Assembly: GCA_025056355.1 (NCBI GenBank)
Contig: JANWWI010000005.1
Span: 1 to 64,000, forward strand
Length of the DNA: 64,000 nucleotides
From: Casimicrobiaceae bacterium
GTDB taxonomy: Bacteria; Pseudomonadota; Gammaproteobacteria; Burkholderiales; Casimicrobiaceae
Direction of reading: 5' to 3'
Shown: positions 26,591-35,388 of the stretch, in pieces
Numbering within the stretch: the first letter of the stretch is position 1
Layout of the letters: every line of letters starts with the position of its first letter
Made by a program: the position numbers and the translations under genes
Notes under the pieces: generated by a model
What the model was told of the DNA's origin: nothing
The model's input: only the letters and a program-made list of their open reading frames with translations
Database searches by the model: none

Positions 26591-27099
26591 GCGTGCGCTC
26601 CCGCGGTTGAGGCCACCGCCCCGCCTGCGCGGGAGACGACCCAGGCTTTGCTGGCATAGACGACGCAGCCAGCCACAGCGGCCGCCATGCAAAGGGCATA
26701 ACCCCACCAAAGGGGCCATTGCAGGATGAAGGTGGTTTCGCCGGCCCGGTATTTCTCGATGAGTCCCACGCCGAGCCGCCAGGTGAGCAAAAGCCACAAA
26801 ATGAGCATCAGCCACTCCGAGACGACGGTCACCGCACGTTGGAGCGGAAGCGGGAAACGGCTATAGAAAAGATCGACCGTGGCATGGCCGCCCCGCAGGT
26901 GACACCACGGCAGGAAAAAGAACACGCAGATGGCTGCCCCGACCTCCACGAGCTCGAAATCCCCCGGAATGGGCCCCAGCCCGACGCGCACGAAAGCGCG
27001 GCCCGTCACACTCACCACGATCATGAGGGCAAGCGCGCACAGCAGCAGCCCCCCGGCGACCGCAAGCCCCGCAGCCAGACGTTCGATTGTTTTTGACAT
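26587..27099 (-). CDS. TRAP transporter small permease DctQ
   Basis: A 170-residue small TRAP subunit with four membrane segments and the typical VSVTGRAFVRVGLGP and FFLPWCHLRGGHATVDLF features. The ATG at 27099 lies just after AAAGGAGGA, so this start is preferred to 27117. It is coupled to DctM by an ATGA overlap. Confidence 0.9.
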   Translation of the reverse strand: MSKTIERLAAGLAVAGGLLLCALALMIVVSVTGRAFVRVGLGPIPGDFELVEVGAAICVFFFLPWCHLRGGHATVDLFYSRFPLPLQRAVTVVSEWLMLILWLLLTWRLGVGLIEKYRAGETTFILQWPLWWGYALCMAAAVAGCVVYASKAWVVSRAGGAVASTAGAHA

Positions 27100-27349
27100 G
27101 GTCCTCCTTTCGTGCACAGACCGCTTTTCTTATCGCCCCACCGGCACCATCGTGCCGCGCAGCGTGTGATGTTAGTCAAGCGGCGGGGTGAGCCCGTCGT
27201 GTGATTTCCTCAAGTGGCGGTGCTTTAGCCCTTGAGACTGCCCGCAGTGCCTCCCACGATTGGAAGTCCCGACCGACATCGAGACTCTTGTCTGCTTGAG
27301 TCCTTGAGGCCGCGCAGTGCGTCCCTGCCGGAGAGCGCAAGCCCCGAAT

Positions 27350-27524
27350 CGTTCCTCCCCTTCGCGTGCGAAGGGGAGGTGCCGCGAAGCGGCGGAGGGG
27401 TTGCGGAGGCGACATCGCGCCGAGTGCAAGGGAGACAAATTCGAGCGCTCGAGCGGTTGTGCGCGATCACCCCTTGGTCGGCTTCGCCGACCTCCCCCTC
27501 GCCGAGCGGCGCAGGTGAGAAAAA
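27350..27524. repeat. REP-like palindromic repeat pair in the 27100-27650 gap
   Basis: The 551-bp gap between dctQ and the TonB receptor gene has no convincing coding sequence. At 27350-27405 is a copy of the CCTCCCCTTCGCG hairpin unit found at 26-301. At about 27469-27524 is the inverted form (CACCCCTTGGTCGGC, GCCGACCTCCCC, GCAGGTGAGAA). The two lie between the 5' end of dctQ and the 3' end of the TonB receptor gene. Confidence 0.65.
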
Positions 27525-27650
27525 CGTGCGTCTTCTTGCCCCAACCTGACAGCCAACCCCGGCTGCCTGCGCGAGCAATCTGAACACTCCATCACGCGTG
27601 ATCGCACCGAGGCCAAACGATGCCCGAACGTGTCGCACCGCCTAATCCGC

Positions 27651-29984
27651 CTAGAGCCGCATCTCGAGCCGAAGCGCAACACTCGTATCGGTGCGCCCGC
27701 GGGTCTGGGTGAGCTGGCGTAAGCCCTCCTCAATAAGCGTCGAGGTCGTGATTTGCTCAAGCGGCAACAGGTTCGAGGCCGAAAGCCGCAGCCGCGTGCG
27801 TGCATCGATGTTCCAAAGCACATAGGCATCAAACACCCGCCGTGTCGAGACCCGCTGCCGCAGCGTCTCGGTGAGCTGCGTCTCATAGGCGGGGGTGAGA
27901 GCAAGCGTGCCGCCCAGCGCCAGGGCAGTGCCGGGGATGCGGTAGTCGAGTCCGAGGTTGGCGGTGAACTTCGGCTGTTCGTTGATGCGGTTGTCCGGGC
28001 CGGGCACGCCGCTGACGCGTGAGCTGTAAACGGCCGCATTAGCCTTCACCGCCAGCCGCCCGAGAGCGCCGAGACCGTCGAACAGCTCAGCGAGTTGAAA
28101 GCGCCCGTCGAACTCAAGGCCTACGGTGGTCGCTTTGGTGAAGTTGACCGGGCGGTTCACATAGCGCGGCACCTCCGCCCACGGCACCGACTCGAGCGTG
28201 GTCACGTTTCGCGCCAGGTCGCGAATCTGGCGTGCGAAAAGATTGACCGAGAGGATGCCGCCTGCGCGCAGGTACTGCTCATAGGCCAGATCGAGCCCGT
28301 TGGCCCGCTCGGGCTTCAGATTCGGGTTGCCGACGCGATCCGGCTGAGTGAACAGATTGGGTCCCGGCACCGGATAGTTGGCCGAAAGCTGCGGCCGCGT
28401 GGTCAGTTGCTGGATCGTCGGCGGCCGGTAGCTCTGGGTAAGCGAGAGCCGGATCTGATCGCGCCGCGGCGCGGCAAAACGCCAGACAAGATGCCCGAGC
28501 GGGGTGAGCACGCGCGAGACGTTCTCAAAACGGTCCGCGGCATCGGCGCTACGGTTGCGGATTTCCTCGTAGCGAAGGCCGAGATTGGCCGAGAGGTTGT
28601 CCAGCGGGTCCCACTCGTCCTGCACATAAAGCGCCCAGCGTAACGACGAGGCCGTAAAGACGCTGCCGAGATCGGCAAGCTGAGGCCTGCCGTTGACGAG
28701 CGTGACCGCATCCTCGCGCCGGCGCACGCGCTCAAGCTCCCACCCGAAGGTGAGCGCATGCGAGGGCTCGCCAGCGGTGTTTTGCACAAGCTTGCCGGCG
28801 AGGCGCTGCCCGCGGTCGCGGGTGGCGGCCTCGGTGGTCTGCACGAGCAGCCGTCGGCCGTCGCCGGCGAAGTTTTCCGCCAGCGAGGACTGATCGCTGT
28901 CAAAGCCCCCTGCCCCACCCTGAAGCTCAAGCCGCAAGCCCTCGCCCAGGCGGGTGTTCCACATGAGGTTCAGGCGCCGAAAGTAGTTCTCGGTATCCGA
29001 ACTGCCGCGCCGGGTCGCATAGGGCGGCGCGGTTGCGCCCAAGCGCTGCGTGAGCGACCCACGGCTGAGCGCCTCGATCGAATTGGTGCCGCCAAGCAGC
29101 TGGACTGAGGCCATCTCCCCCGGCCCGAAGCGCCACTGCAGCCGCCCCTGCGCAAAGACGTGCAGGTTTTCGTTTTCAGTCGAACCGAAGCCGCTTTGAT
29201 CGAGCACTGGGCGGCCGGTGGCGAGTTCGAAGTGTTCGCTGATCGTGGCGGTGTCGGTGATCTGCCGCGGTGCGCGCACCGAGGCGCTCAGGTTGTAGCT
29301 GCCGGCAGCCGAAAACACTGCCTGATGCGTCCACCCCGCCTCGGGCGAAAACCGCCCGCGCTCCAGCGAGACGGCCGCACGCAGATCGTGCGTGGTCTGC
29401 CGCAGCGGCTCGCGCAGGACGATGTTGATCGTGCCGGCGATCGCCCGTGCGCCGGTCTCCGCCGTCGGCGCGCGAAGAATTTCGATGCGTTCGATCTGAT
29501 CCGGAGCGAGCTGTTCGATGGCGAAACCCGGCGGCACCCGCTGTCCATCGATCAAAAGCTGCGTGAAGCCACCGCCCATCCCGCGCATCTGCGGCGGGCC
29601 GGGCCGCCCGGGGCGTCCACTCATCGTGACCCCGGGTAGACGCCGCAACACATCTCCCAGGTTAGAGTCACCGTACTGCTCGATGTCCTCGCGGGTGATG
29701 ACGATCTTGGCCACGCTTGCATTGCGCCGTTCCTCGGTGCCGCTGTTGCGGCCGGTCACTTCAACCGGAGCCACGCGCTGCGGACTCTCGGGCAGGCGAT
29801 TTGAGGAGGCAGCCTCTGGGCTGGCCGGCGCCTCCGCCGGTGCGGCCGAAGCGGGTGCTTGTGGGACGGGCGTTGCCGGGTCCGCGGACCTTTGGGCAAC
29901 GCTTGGCGTCAGGCTAAAGGCGAAGCTAGAAGCGATGGCCAGCGCAAGCGTCGAAGGCCGCGGGCGCCGCTGAAAACGGGTCAT
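27651..29984 (-). CDS. TonB-dependent outer-membrane receptor
   Basis: A 777-residue receptor. It has a signal peptide (residues 1 to about 30, ending SVAQ) and a Pro/Ala-rich linker with a TonB-box-like VAPVEVTG. A plug domain (about residues 95-200) has NLGDVLRRLPGVT, GRPGRPG and QLLIDGQRVPPGF, and a beta-barrel fills the rest. It would import a siderophore, haem or other large solute with TonB-ExbBD energy. No siderophore gene, haem gene or regulator adjoins it, so the ligand is unknown. Confidence 0.92.
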   Translation of the reverse strand: MTRFQRRPRPSTLALAIASSFAFSLTPSVAQRSADPATPVPQAPASAAPAEAPASPEAASSNRLPESPQRVAPVEVTGRNSGTEERRNASVAKIVITREDIEQYGDSNLGDVLRRLPGVTMSGRPGRPGPPQMRGMGGGFTQLLIDGQRVPPGFAIEQLAPDQIERIEILRAPTAETGARAIAGTINIVLREPLRQTTHDLRAAVSLERGRFSPEAGWTHQAVFSAAGSYNLSASVRAPRQITDTATISEHFELATGRPVLDQSGFGSTENENLHVFAQGRLQWRFGPGEMASVQLLGGTNSIEALSRGSLTQRLGATAPPYATRRGSSDTENYFRRLNLMWNTRLGEGLRLELQGGAGGFDSDQSSLAENFAGDGRRLLVQTTEAATRDRGQRLAGKLVQNTAGEPSHALTFGWELERVRRREDAVTLVNGRPQLADLGSVFTASSLRWALYVQDEWDPLDNLSANLGLRYEEIRNRSADAADRFENVSRVLTPLGHLVWRFAAPRRDQIRLSLTQSYRPPTIQQLTTRPQLSANYPVPGPNLFTQPDRVGNPNLKPERANGLDLAYEQYLRAGGILSVNLFARQIRDLARNVTTLESVPWAEVPRYVNRPVNFTKATTVGLEFDGRFQLAELFDGLGALGRLAVKANAAVYSSRVSGVPGPDNRINEQPKFTANLGLDYRIPGTALALGGTLALTPAYETQLTETLRQRVSTRRVFDAYVLWNIDARTRLRLSASNLLPLEQITTSTLIEEGLRQLTQTRGRTDTSVALRLEMRL

Positions 29985-30161
29985 GGGGAAAGAAAACTGG
30001 TGGATGACTCTCTATTGTCCGAAAAGGCTGCCAAGGGTTCCCGCAAACACCATCGCGCCGAAACATTTGCTGACAACTGCGGCTTGACCGCCAGGCGCCG
30101 CCGTGACTGGCCCGCGATCGCAGAATTGGGGGCGCTCCTTGAGGGAGCGCTTGAAACTCGC

Positions 30162-30386
30162 TCAATCCGGCGCCCCAAGCACAAAGCTCACGGTCACGGG
30201 CGAGGTCGTGAAGTCGTAGGCACGCTGGATCACTTTTAGATACACCGGCGGCTCATCGAGCGTCACCCGCATCAAATCCCCTACGGCCGGCATCGCCATG
30301 CCCGCCGGGGCGTCGGTCGAAAACTTGAACTCGGTGGCGCGAATCAGGCGCTGTGCGGTCGGCGTAAGCGTGATCTTGATTTCCAT
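30162..30386 (-). CDS. Small hypothetical protein
   Basis: A 74-residue protein of mixed composition with a regular beta-strand-like pattern (MEIKITLTPTAQRLIRATEF, VGDLMRVTLDEPPVYLKVI, VTVSFVLGAP). I recognise no family. The codon use looks like that of its neighbours and there are no internal stops in a GC-biased pattern, so it is probably real. It lies 177 bp upstream of the TonB receptor gene on the same strand. A short hairpin (arms 30132-30138 and 30144-30150) lies between them. Confidence 0.5.
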   Translation of the reverse strand: MEIKITLTPTAQRLIRATEFKFSTDAPAGMAMPAVGDLMRVTLDEPPVYLKVIQRAYDFTTSPVTVSFVLGAPD

Positions 30387-30513
30387 GACACGACTGCCTC
30401 GTCAGGACCTCATCGAACGAGCGTAACAAAGCCCTGCGCGCCTGCCCAAGGTTGCCGGCAGCAAATGGCCGGATTGATAGATTCGGAGCCCATCGAAACC
30501 TCTCGATCGCTCA

Positions 30514-31122
30514 ATGTCTGACCCGCGAACACCTGTTGCGCCGGAACACGTCTACCGGCTGCTCAATCACGGCCCGACCGTCCTTGTGACCAGCGCCCAC
30601 GCGGGTCGCCGCAACGTGATGGCGGCCTCATGGAACATGGCGCTTGATTTCACGCCACCCAAGGTCGCCGTGGTCATCGACAAATCCACCCGCACGCGGG
30701 AGCTCGTCGAAGCCTCAGGGCGTTTCGGCTTGGCAGTCCCGTCGCGTGCGATTGCGCCGCTCGTGCTTGCGATCGGGCGCATGAGCGCGCGCGAGCTGCC
30801 GGATGGGATGGACAAATTCACCCACTTGAGCATCGAGACCCTGCCGGGCGCTCAAGATGCGCTGCCGCATCCGGTCGGCTGCCTCGCCTGGCTCGACTGC
30901 CGCGTGCTCAGCGAGCCCGCGATCGAGGCTCGCTACGACCTCTTCCTCGGCGAAGTCGAAGCCGCCTGGGCCGATCCGCGCGTCTTCTCAAACGGCCGCT
31001 GGCGCTACGGCCCCGACACCCCAGCCGAACTGCAAACCCTGCACTACGTCGCAGGCGGCACGTTCCTCACCGTAGGCGCGCCGATCGAAGTTGAAGCCGC
31101 GAACCTGGTGCGATCGAGTTGA
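30514..31122 (+). CDS. Flavin reductase-like (FMN-binding split barrel) protein
   Basis: A 202-residue protein of the flavin reductase/DIM6-NTAB family. The N-terminal TVLVTSAHAGRRNVMAASWNMALDFTPPKVAV stretch (given here across residues 21-52) is the FMN-binding core. SRTRELVEASGRFGLAVPS-like and HPVGCLAWLDCRVL segments follow. It may reduce flavin with NAD(P)H for an oxygenase, or act alone. Its stop abuts that of the convergent molybdenum hydroxylase gene (31122/31123). Confidence 0.82.
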   Translation: MSDPRTPVAPEHVYRLLNHGPTVLVTSAHAGRRNVMAASWNMALDFTPPKVAVVIDKSTRTRELVEASGRFGLAVPSRAIAPLVLAIGRMSARELPDGMDKFTHLSIETLPGAQDALPHPVGCLAWLDCRVLSEPAIEARYDLFLGEVEAAWADPRVFSNGRWRYGPDTPAELQTLHYVAGGTFLTVGAPIEVEAANLVRSS

Positions 31123-33390
31123 TCACGCGAGCTTGAAGGGCAAGCTCCTGAGCCGCTGCCCGGTCGCGGCGAAGATGGCGTTGCCCAGCGCGGGGGCGGC
31201 CGGGGGCACGCCGATCTCGCCCACGCCGCCGAGGGCCGCGCCGCTGTCGATGATCACGGTCTCAAACGTGGGCGTCTCGGCAAGCGTCATGAGCGCATAG
31301 TCGTTGAAGTTCGACTGTACGACGCGGCCCTCCTCGAGCGTGATCGCGGGCTTGAGCGCGGCGGTAAAGCCCATGATCGCAGCCCCTGCGATCTGCGCCC
31401 TGACGTTGGCCGGATCGAGCGCCCGCCCGCAATCGACCGCCGTGTAGACGCGCCGCAGATGCACCGTGCGCCCGATCACCTCGACATCGACCACCATCGC
31501 GACGATGCTCTTGAACGATTCGGCCAGCGCAAGCCCACGCCCCCAGCGCGGGCCGGGCAGCGGCGCGTTCCAGCGCGAGGCAGCAGCGACCGCTTCGAGC
31601 ACCGCACGGTGGCGCGGGCTCTCCGCGAGCAATTCAAGCCGCAGTTGCAGCGGATCGCGCTTCAAGTGCGCTGCGATTTCGTCGAGGAAGGTTTCGACGA
31701 AAAACGTGTTGTAGCTGTAGCCAACACTGCGCCAAAACCCGACCGGCACCGGCACATCGACCTGTGCATGCCGGCAGCGAAAATGCCGAAAGCGGTACGC
31801 AAGCTTGATCGCGCCTTCGGCGTTGGTGCGATCAGGCCGCATATCGCCGCCCAAGCCGAGGCTGCTCCTCCCCATGACGCTTTTCATGACACTCGGGCCG
31901 ACCATCTCGTGCTGCCAGAGCTCGATCTTGCCCTGTGCATCGAAGGTGGCCGTCAGACGCGCGGCCACGGCCGGGCGGTAGGCATCATGCTGAAGGTCCT
32001 CGCGCCGCGACCAGATGAGCTGCACCGGACGCCCACCGGTCACCTTCGCGCAGGCAAGCGCCTGGCGCACGACCTCGAGTTCCATCCGACCGCCGAAGCC
32101 GCCGCCCAGCCACGGGGTGTGCACGCTCACGGCCTCGCGGGGCACCCCGCAGATACGCGCGGCAAGCCACTGCACGAGGGTAGGTGCCTGATTGCCCACC
32201 CAGACTTCGACCTGCCCATCGCGAATGCGCGCGGTGCAGTTGGGCGGCTCCATCGCAGCGTGCGCAACGAACGGCACCGAGTAATCGGCACTCAAGCGTG
32301 CTGAGGCCGGCGCCCGGGCCAGCACGGCGTCCGGGTCGCCATACTCTTCAAACACACGACGAACCGGCCTGGAAAGATCAGGCAGCTTGGCCGGATCGTC
32401 TTCGCCCTCAAGCACCGCGCGGTACTGCGCGGCAAGCCCCGCCGAGGACACCTGGGTAGCCGTCGGGCCGCCGGCCACCAGCTCAACCTGCTCGAGCGCA
32501 CGCTCGGCCTCCCACCAGCTTTTGGCCACCACCGCGAGCCAACGATCGCCACGAACCTGATGCAGCACGCTTTCAGGCGGCCGACCTTCGCGCCAGCGCA
32601 CCTCGATGAGTTCGCCTCGAACCTGCGGAATGTGCCGGATTGCGGCATAGAGCATGCCTTCGAGCCGAACGTCGATGGCAAAGCGCGCAGTGCCGAGAGT
32701 CTTTTCAACCACATCGAGCCGTGGGGGTGACTTGCCGAGAAGCTTCCAGGCCTCCGGCGGCTTCGGTGAGGCATGCTCGGGCAGCGGCCGCACCGCCGCT
32801 TCGGCCGCGAAGTCGGCAAGCGGCGCGCGACGAGCGCTTGCGGCATGGGTAACAACACCCTGCTCGATCGCAAGTTCGCGCACAGGCACCGACCAGCGGG
32901 AGGCTGCGGCCTCCAGCAGTGCCGCACGCGCCGAGGCGGCCGCCTGTCGCATCGCCCCCCAGGCATCGCGCACCGAGGTCGAGCCCCCGGTCATCTGCAC
33001 ACCGATCAGCCGGGCCAAGTGTTCGGCCAGGCCTTGCAACGCGGCAGGCGCGTTGCCGGTCAAGAGCGCGGTGTTTGCGTAGATGGGCTCAATCGGCGCC
33101 TGCTCGGCCTGCACCCGCGACCAATCGAAATCGAGCTCTTCGGCCACGATCATGGCCAGCATGGAGAACACCCCCTGGCCCATGTCCTGCCGTGGCACAA
33201 AGACCACCAAGCGGTTGTCAGGGGTAAGCTTGAACCAGGGCGAAAGCGCCACCTCGCCCGGCGCGGCCGGCGGACGGTAGCGCGCAGCCTTCGAAAGACG
33301 ATGAACCGCAACGGTGCCTCCAACCAGGAGCGCCCCACCCACGAGGGCACTGCCCACCAAAAAGACCCGGCGAGTCATCGAGCGCGGCAT
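31123..33390 (-). CDS. Molybdopterin-binding subunit of an isoquinoline 1-oxidoreductase-like hydroxylase
   Basis: A 755-residue large subunit of the xanthine dehydrogenase/aldehyde oxidoreductase family. An N-terminal twin-arginine-like MTRRVFLVG plus hydrophobic segment (residues 5-28) suggests periplasmic export, as in the IorB/membrane-anchored subgroup. Family segments include WFKLTPDNRLVVFVPRQDMGQG, AAMEPPNCTA, LGGGFGGRMELE and, at the C-terminus, GGVGEIGVPPAAPALGNA with the catalytic Glu. It hydroxylates an N-heterocycle or oxidises an aldehyde with water as the oxygen source. The [2Fe-2S] partner is directly upstream. Confidence 0.88.
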   Translation of the reverse strand: MPRSMTRRVFLVGSALVGGALLVGGTVAVHRLSKAARYRPPAAPGEVALSPWFKLTPDNRLVVFVPRQDMGQGVFSMLAMIVAEELDFDWSRVQAEQAPIEPIYANTALLTGNAPAALQGLAEHLARLIGVQMTGGSTSVRDAWGAMRQAAASARAALLEAAASRWSVPVRELAIEQGVVTHAASARRAPLADFAAEAAVRPLPEHASPKPPEAWKLLGKSPPRLDVVEKTLGTARFAIDVRLEGMLYAAIRHIPQVRGELIEVRWREGRPPESVLHQVRGDRWLAVVAKSWWEAERALEQVELVAGGPTATQVSSAGLAAQYRAVLEGEDDPAKLPDLSRPVRRVFEEYGDPDAVLARAPASARLSADYSVPFVAHAAMEPPNCTARIRDGQVEVWVGNQAPTLVQWLAARICGVPREAVSVHTPWLGGGFGGRMELEVVRQALACAKVTGGRPVQLIWSRREDLQHDAYRPAVAARLTATFDAQGKIELWQHEMVGPSVMKSVMGRSSLGLGGDMRPDRTNAEGAIKLAYRFRHFRCRHAQVDVPVPVGFWRSVGYSYNTFFVETFLDEIAAHLKRDPLQLRLELLAESPRHRAVLEAVAAASRWNAPLPGPRWGRGLALAESFKSIVAMVVDVEVIGRTVHLRRVYTAVDCGRALDPANVRAQIAGAAIMGFTAALKPAITLEEGRVVQSNFNDYALMTLAETPTFETVIIDSGAALGGVGEIGVPPAAPALGNAIFAATGQRLRSLPFKLA

Positions 33391-33396
33391 GGCAAC

Positions 33397-33873
33397 TTAT
33401 CTGGGCCGCGTGCCCTCGTTCGCGAGGTCGCGCACCCGCGTGAGCGCCTCGCGAACCGCAGGGTAGCTGCCGCATCGGCACAGGTTGTTGAGCGCGGCGT
33501 TGAGTTCGGCTTCGCTACGCCCTGAACCTTGGCCCATGAGCGCGGTTGCAGCGAGAATGAAGCCGGGCTGACAGTAGCCGCATTGCGCTACCTGATGCTC
33601 AATCCAGGCCCGCTGGATGGCGTTTGGACCGCTTGCCGACAGGCCCTCGATGGTGGTCACCGATTGGCCTGCCACCGCCTGAAGCGGTGTGACGCAACTG
33701 CGTACCGGCTTGCCATTGACGAGCACCGTGCAGGCGCCGCAGGCCGCAATTCCGCAGCCGTACTTGGTGCCCACGAGGTTCAAATCCTCGCGCAGCACCC
33801 ACAGAAGGGGTTTTTCAGCTGGAGCGTCGATGCGTTCGAGTCGCTCGTTGATCGTGATCGAAATCGTTTGCAT
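33397..33873 (-). CDS. [2Fe-2S] subunit of the molybdenum hydroxylase
   Basis: A 158-residue small subunit. The plant-type [2Fe-2S] cluster ligands are in YGCGIAACGACTVLVNG and the second cluster ligands in CGYCQPGFI and NLCRCGSYPA. The ATG at 33873 matches the usual MQTISITIN start. It transfers electrons from the Mo site. It is 6 bp upstream of the large subunit. No third (FAD) subunit is present, so electrons likely go to a cytochrome or other carrier. Confidence 0.92.
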   Translation of the reverse strand: MQTISITINERLERIDAPAEKPLLWVLREDLNLVGTKYGCGIAACGACTVLVNGKPVRSCVTPLQAVAGQSVTTIEGLSASGPNAIQRAWIEHQVAQCGYCQPGFILAATALMGQGSGRSEAELNAALNNLCRCGSYPAVREALTRVRDLANEGTRPR

Positions 33874-33956
33874 GAAGATGCCCGCCACGCTTTCGGAACC
33901 GTTATTCTGAGCCCGGCTCAACGTGCGATCATGATTCAGCTGTTTCATCCATCCCT

Positions 33957-35270
33957 ATGGACGCCCCCTTTTTTTCGGTGTTCACCCCCACGCACCGTCC
34001 GCTCTACATCGAAGACGCCTACCGCAGCCTCTGCCAGCAAACCGATACCGATTGGGAATGGGTTCTTTTGCTCAACGGTGGCGTTCGAACCGCCGATCTA
34101 CCATCGGCTTTGATTAGCGATCCGCGCGTTCGCATCGAGGTCGCCCCGGACTGGCTTAGCAACCAGGGCGTCGGAGCGCTCAAACGTCTCGCCTGCGAGC
34201 GAGCGCGAGGCCAGTGGCTGGTCGAGCTGGACCACGACGACTTCCTGATGCCCCAAGCGCTGAGCTGCATTCGCGAGGCCGCCGGGCGTGGCGCCGAGTT
34301 CGTCTATTCGGACTTCGCCAACTTCCGGCACGATGGGACGTGCGAGGTCTACGATCACCGCTACGGCTGGCAGCACTACTCGATCGAATTTGCAGGGCGC
34401 AACTACACCGCGATGCGTGCCTTTGAGCCGACGCCTTCCTCACTGCACTTGATCTTTTATGCGCCAAACCACGTGCGCGCCTGGGCGCGCGAAACCTACC
34501 TCCGCGCCGGGGGGCACGATCCTCTGCTGCCTGTGGCAGACGACCATGATTTGATCTGTCGAACCTACCTCACCGGTGCGCGCTTTCATCACATCCCCGA
34601 GTGTCTCTACCTCTACCGCTTGCAGCCGGATGGATCGAACACCTACCTGCAACGCAATGCAGAGATTCAAGCTCGGCAGCAAGCGGTCTCAAACCGCTAC
34701 GTCTATGCCTTGATTCAAGAGTGGTGTCGACGCGAGGGCCTACTGATGCTCGACTTGGGGGCGGCCCATAATCCGGCCCGTGGCTTCTTGAGCCTGGATC
34801 TTCAAAACGCCCAGGTACGGTGCGACCTTTTGCGCGGTTTGCCCTTTGCTGATTCGAGCATCGGGTGTGTGCGCGCGTACGACTTTCTTGAACACATCCC
34901 GCACTGCCATAACTCTCGCTGTTCCCACGACCCCGCGCCAGGTCGAGACCTCTGCACCGTGGGCCTAATGAACGAGATCTACCGAGTACTCGTGCCGGGC
35001 GGATGGTTCATCTCACGCACCCCTTCGACCGACGGCCGGGGTGCCTACCAGGATCCGACCCACTGTTCGTTCTGGAACCCGAATTCCTTTTGGTATTACA
35101 CGCGAGCCGAACAGGCCCGCTTTGTTCCGGGTATTCGCGCGCGTTTCCAGTCCGCGCGGATCTGGCAGGATTACCCGACCGACTGGCATCGGCAGCACAA
35201 CATCCTGTATGTCTACGCAGACTTGGTGGCCTTGAAGGGCCAACGGCAACCCGGCCTCATCGAGTGGTAG
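33957..35270 (+). CDS. Glycosyltransferase family 2 / methyltransferase fusion protein
   Basis: A 437-residue two-domain protein. Residues 1 to about 240 form a GT-A glycosyltransferase (FFSVFTPTHRPLYIEDAYRS, LNGG, the metal-binding ELDHDDFL, and a late DDHDLICR). Residues from about 260 form a class I methyltransferase-like domain (LLMLDLGAAHNPARGFLSLD, VRAYDFLEHIPH, LMNEIYRVLVPGGWFISRTPS). It probably transfers a sugar to a surface glycan or polypeptide and methylates a product. It stands alone 83 bp from the divergent iron-sulfur gene and 118 bp before the VPTL-CTERM gene. No other polysaccharide genes are near. Confidence 0.85.
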   Translation: MDAPFFSVFTPTHRPLYIEDAYRSLCQQTDTDWEWVLLLNGGVRTADLPSALISDPRVRIEVAPDWLSNQGVGALKRLACERARGQWLVELDHDDFLMPQALSCIREAAGRGAEFVYSDFANFRHDGTCEVYDHRYGWQHYSIEFAGRNYTAMRAFEPTPSSLHLIFYAPNHVRAWARETYLRAGGHDPLLPVADDHDLICRTYLTGARFHHIPECLYLYRLQPDGSNTYLQRNAEIQARQQAVSNRYVYALIQEWCRREGLLMLDLGAAHNPARGFLSLDLQNAQVRCDLLRGLPFADSSIGCVRAYDFLEHIPHCHNSRCSHDPAPGRDLCTVGLMNEIYRVLVPGGWFISRTPSTDGRGAYQDPTHCSFWNPNSFWYYTRAEQARFVPGIRARFQSARIWQDYPTDWHRQHNILYVYADLVALKGQRQPGLIEW

Positions 35271-35388
35271 TCGCATCGCCAACGGCCCAAAGCGCACCAG
35301 ACGGCGCCGCGAACCCCGCGTATAAGATTTTGCGGAGCAGAAAGCCTGATCTTTGGTAAATTGCGGCGCGTCGTAGGGGAGCCGCGCG

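Noticed and set aside
20617-27099. Possible integrative island around the toxin-antitoxin and TRAP genes
   Set aside because: No integrase, transposase, attachment repeat or composition change was seen at the borders.
30132-30150. Hairpin downstream of the 74-residue gene as a terminator
   Set aside because: The stem is only 7 bp and no T-run follows on the minus strand.
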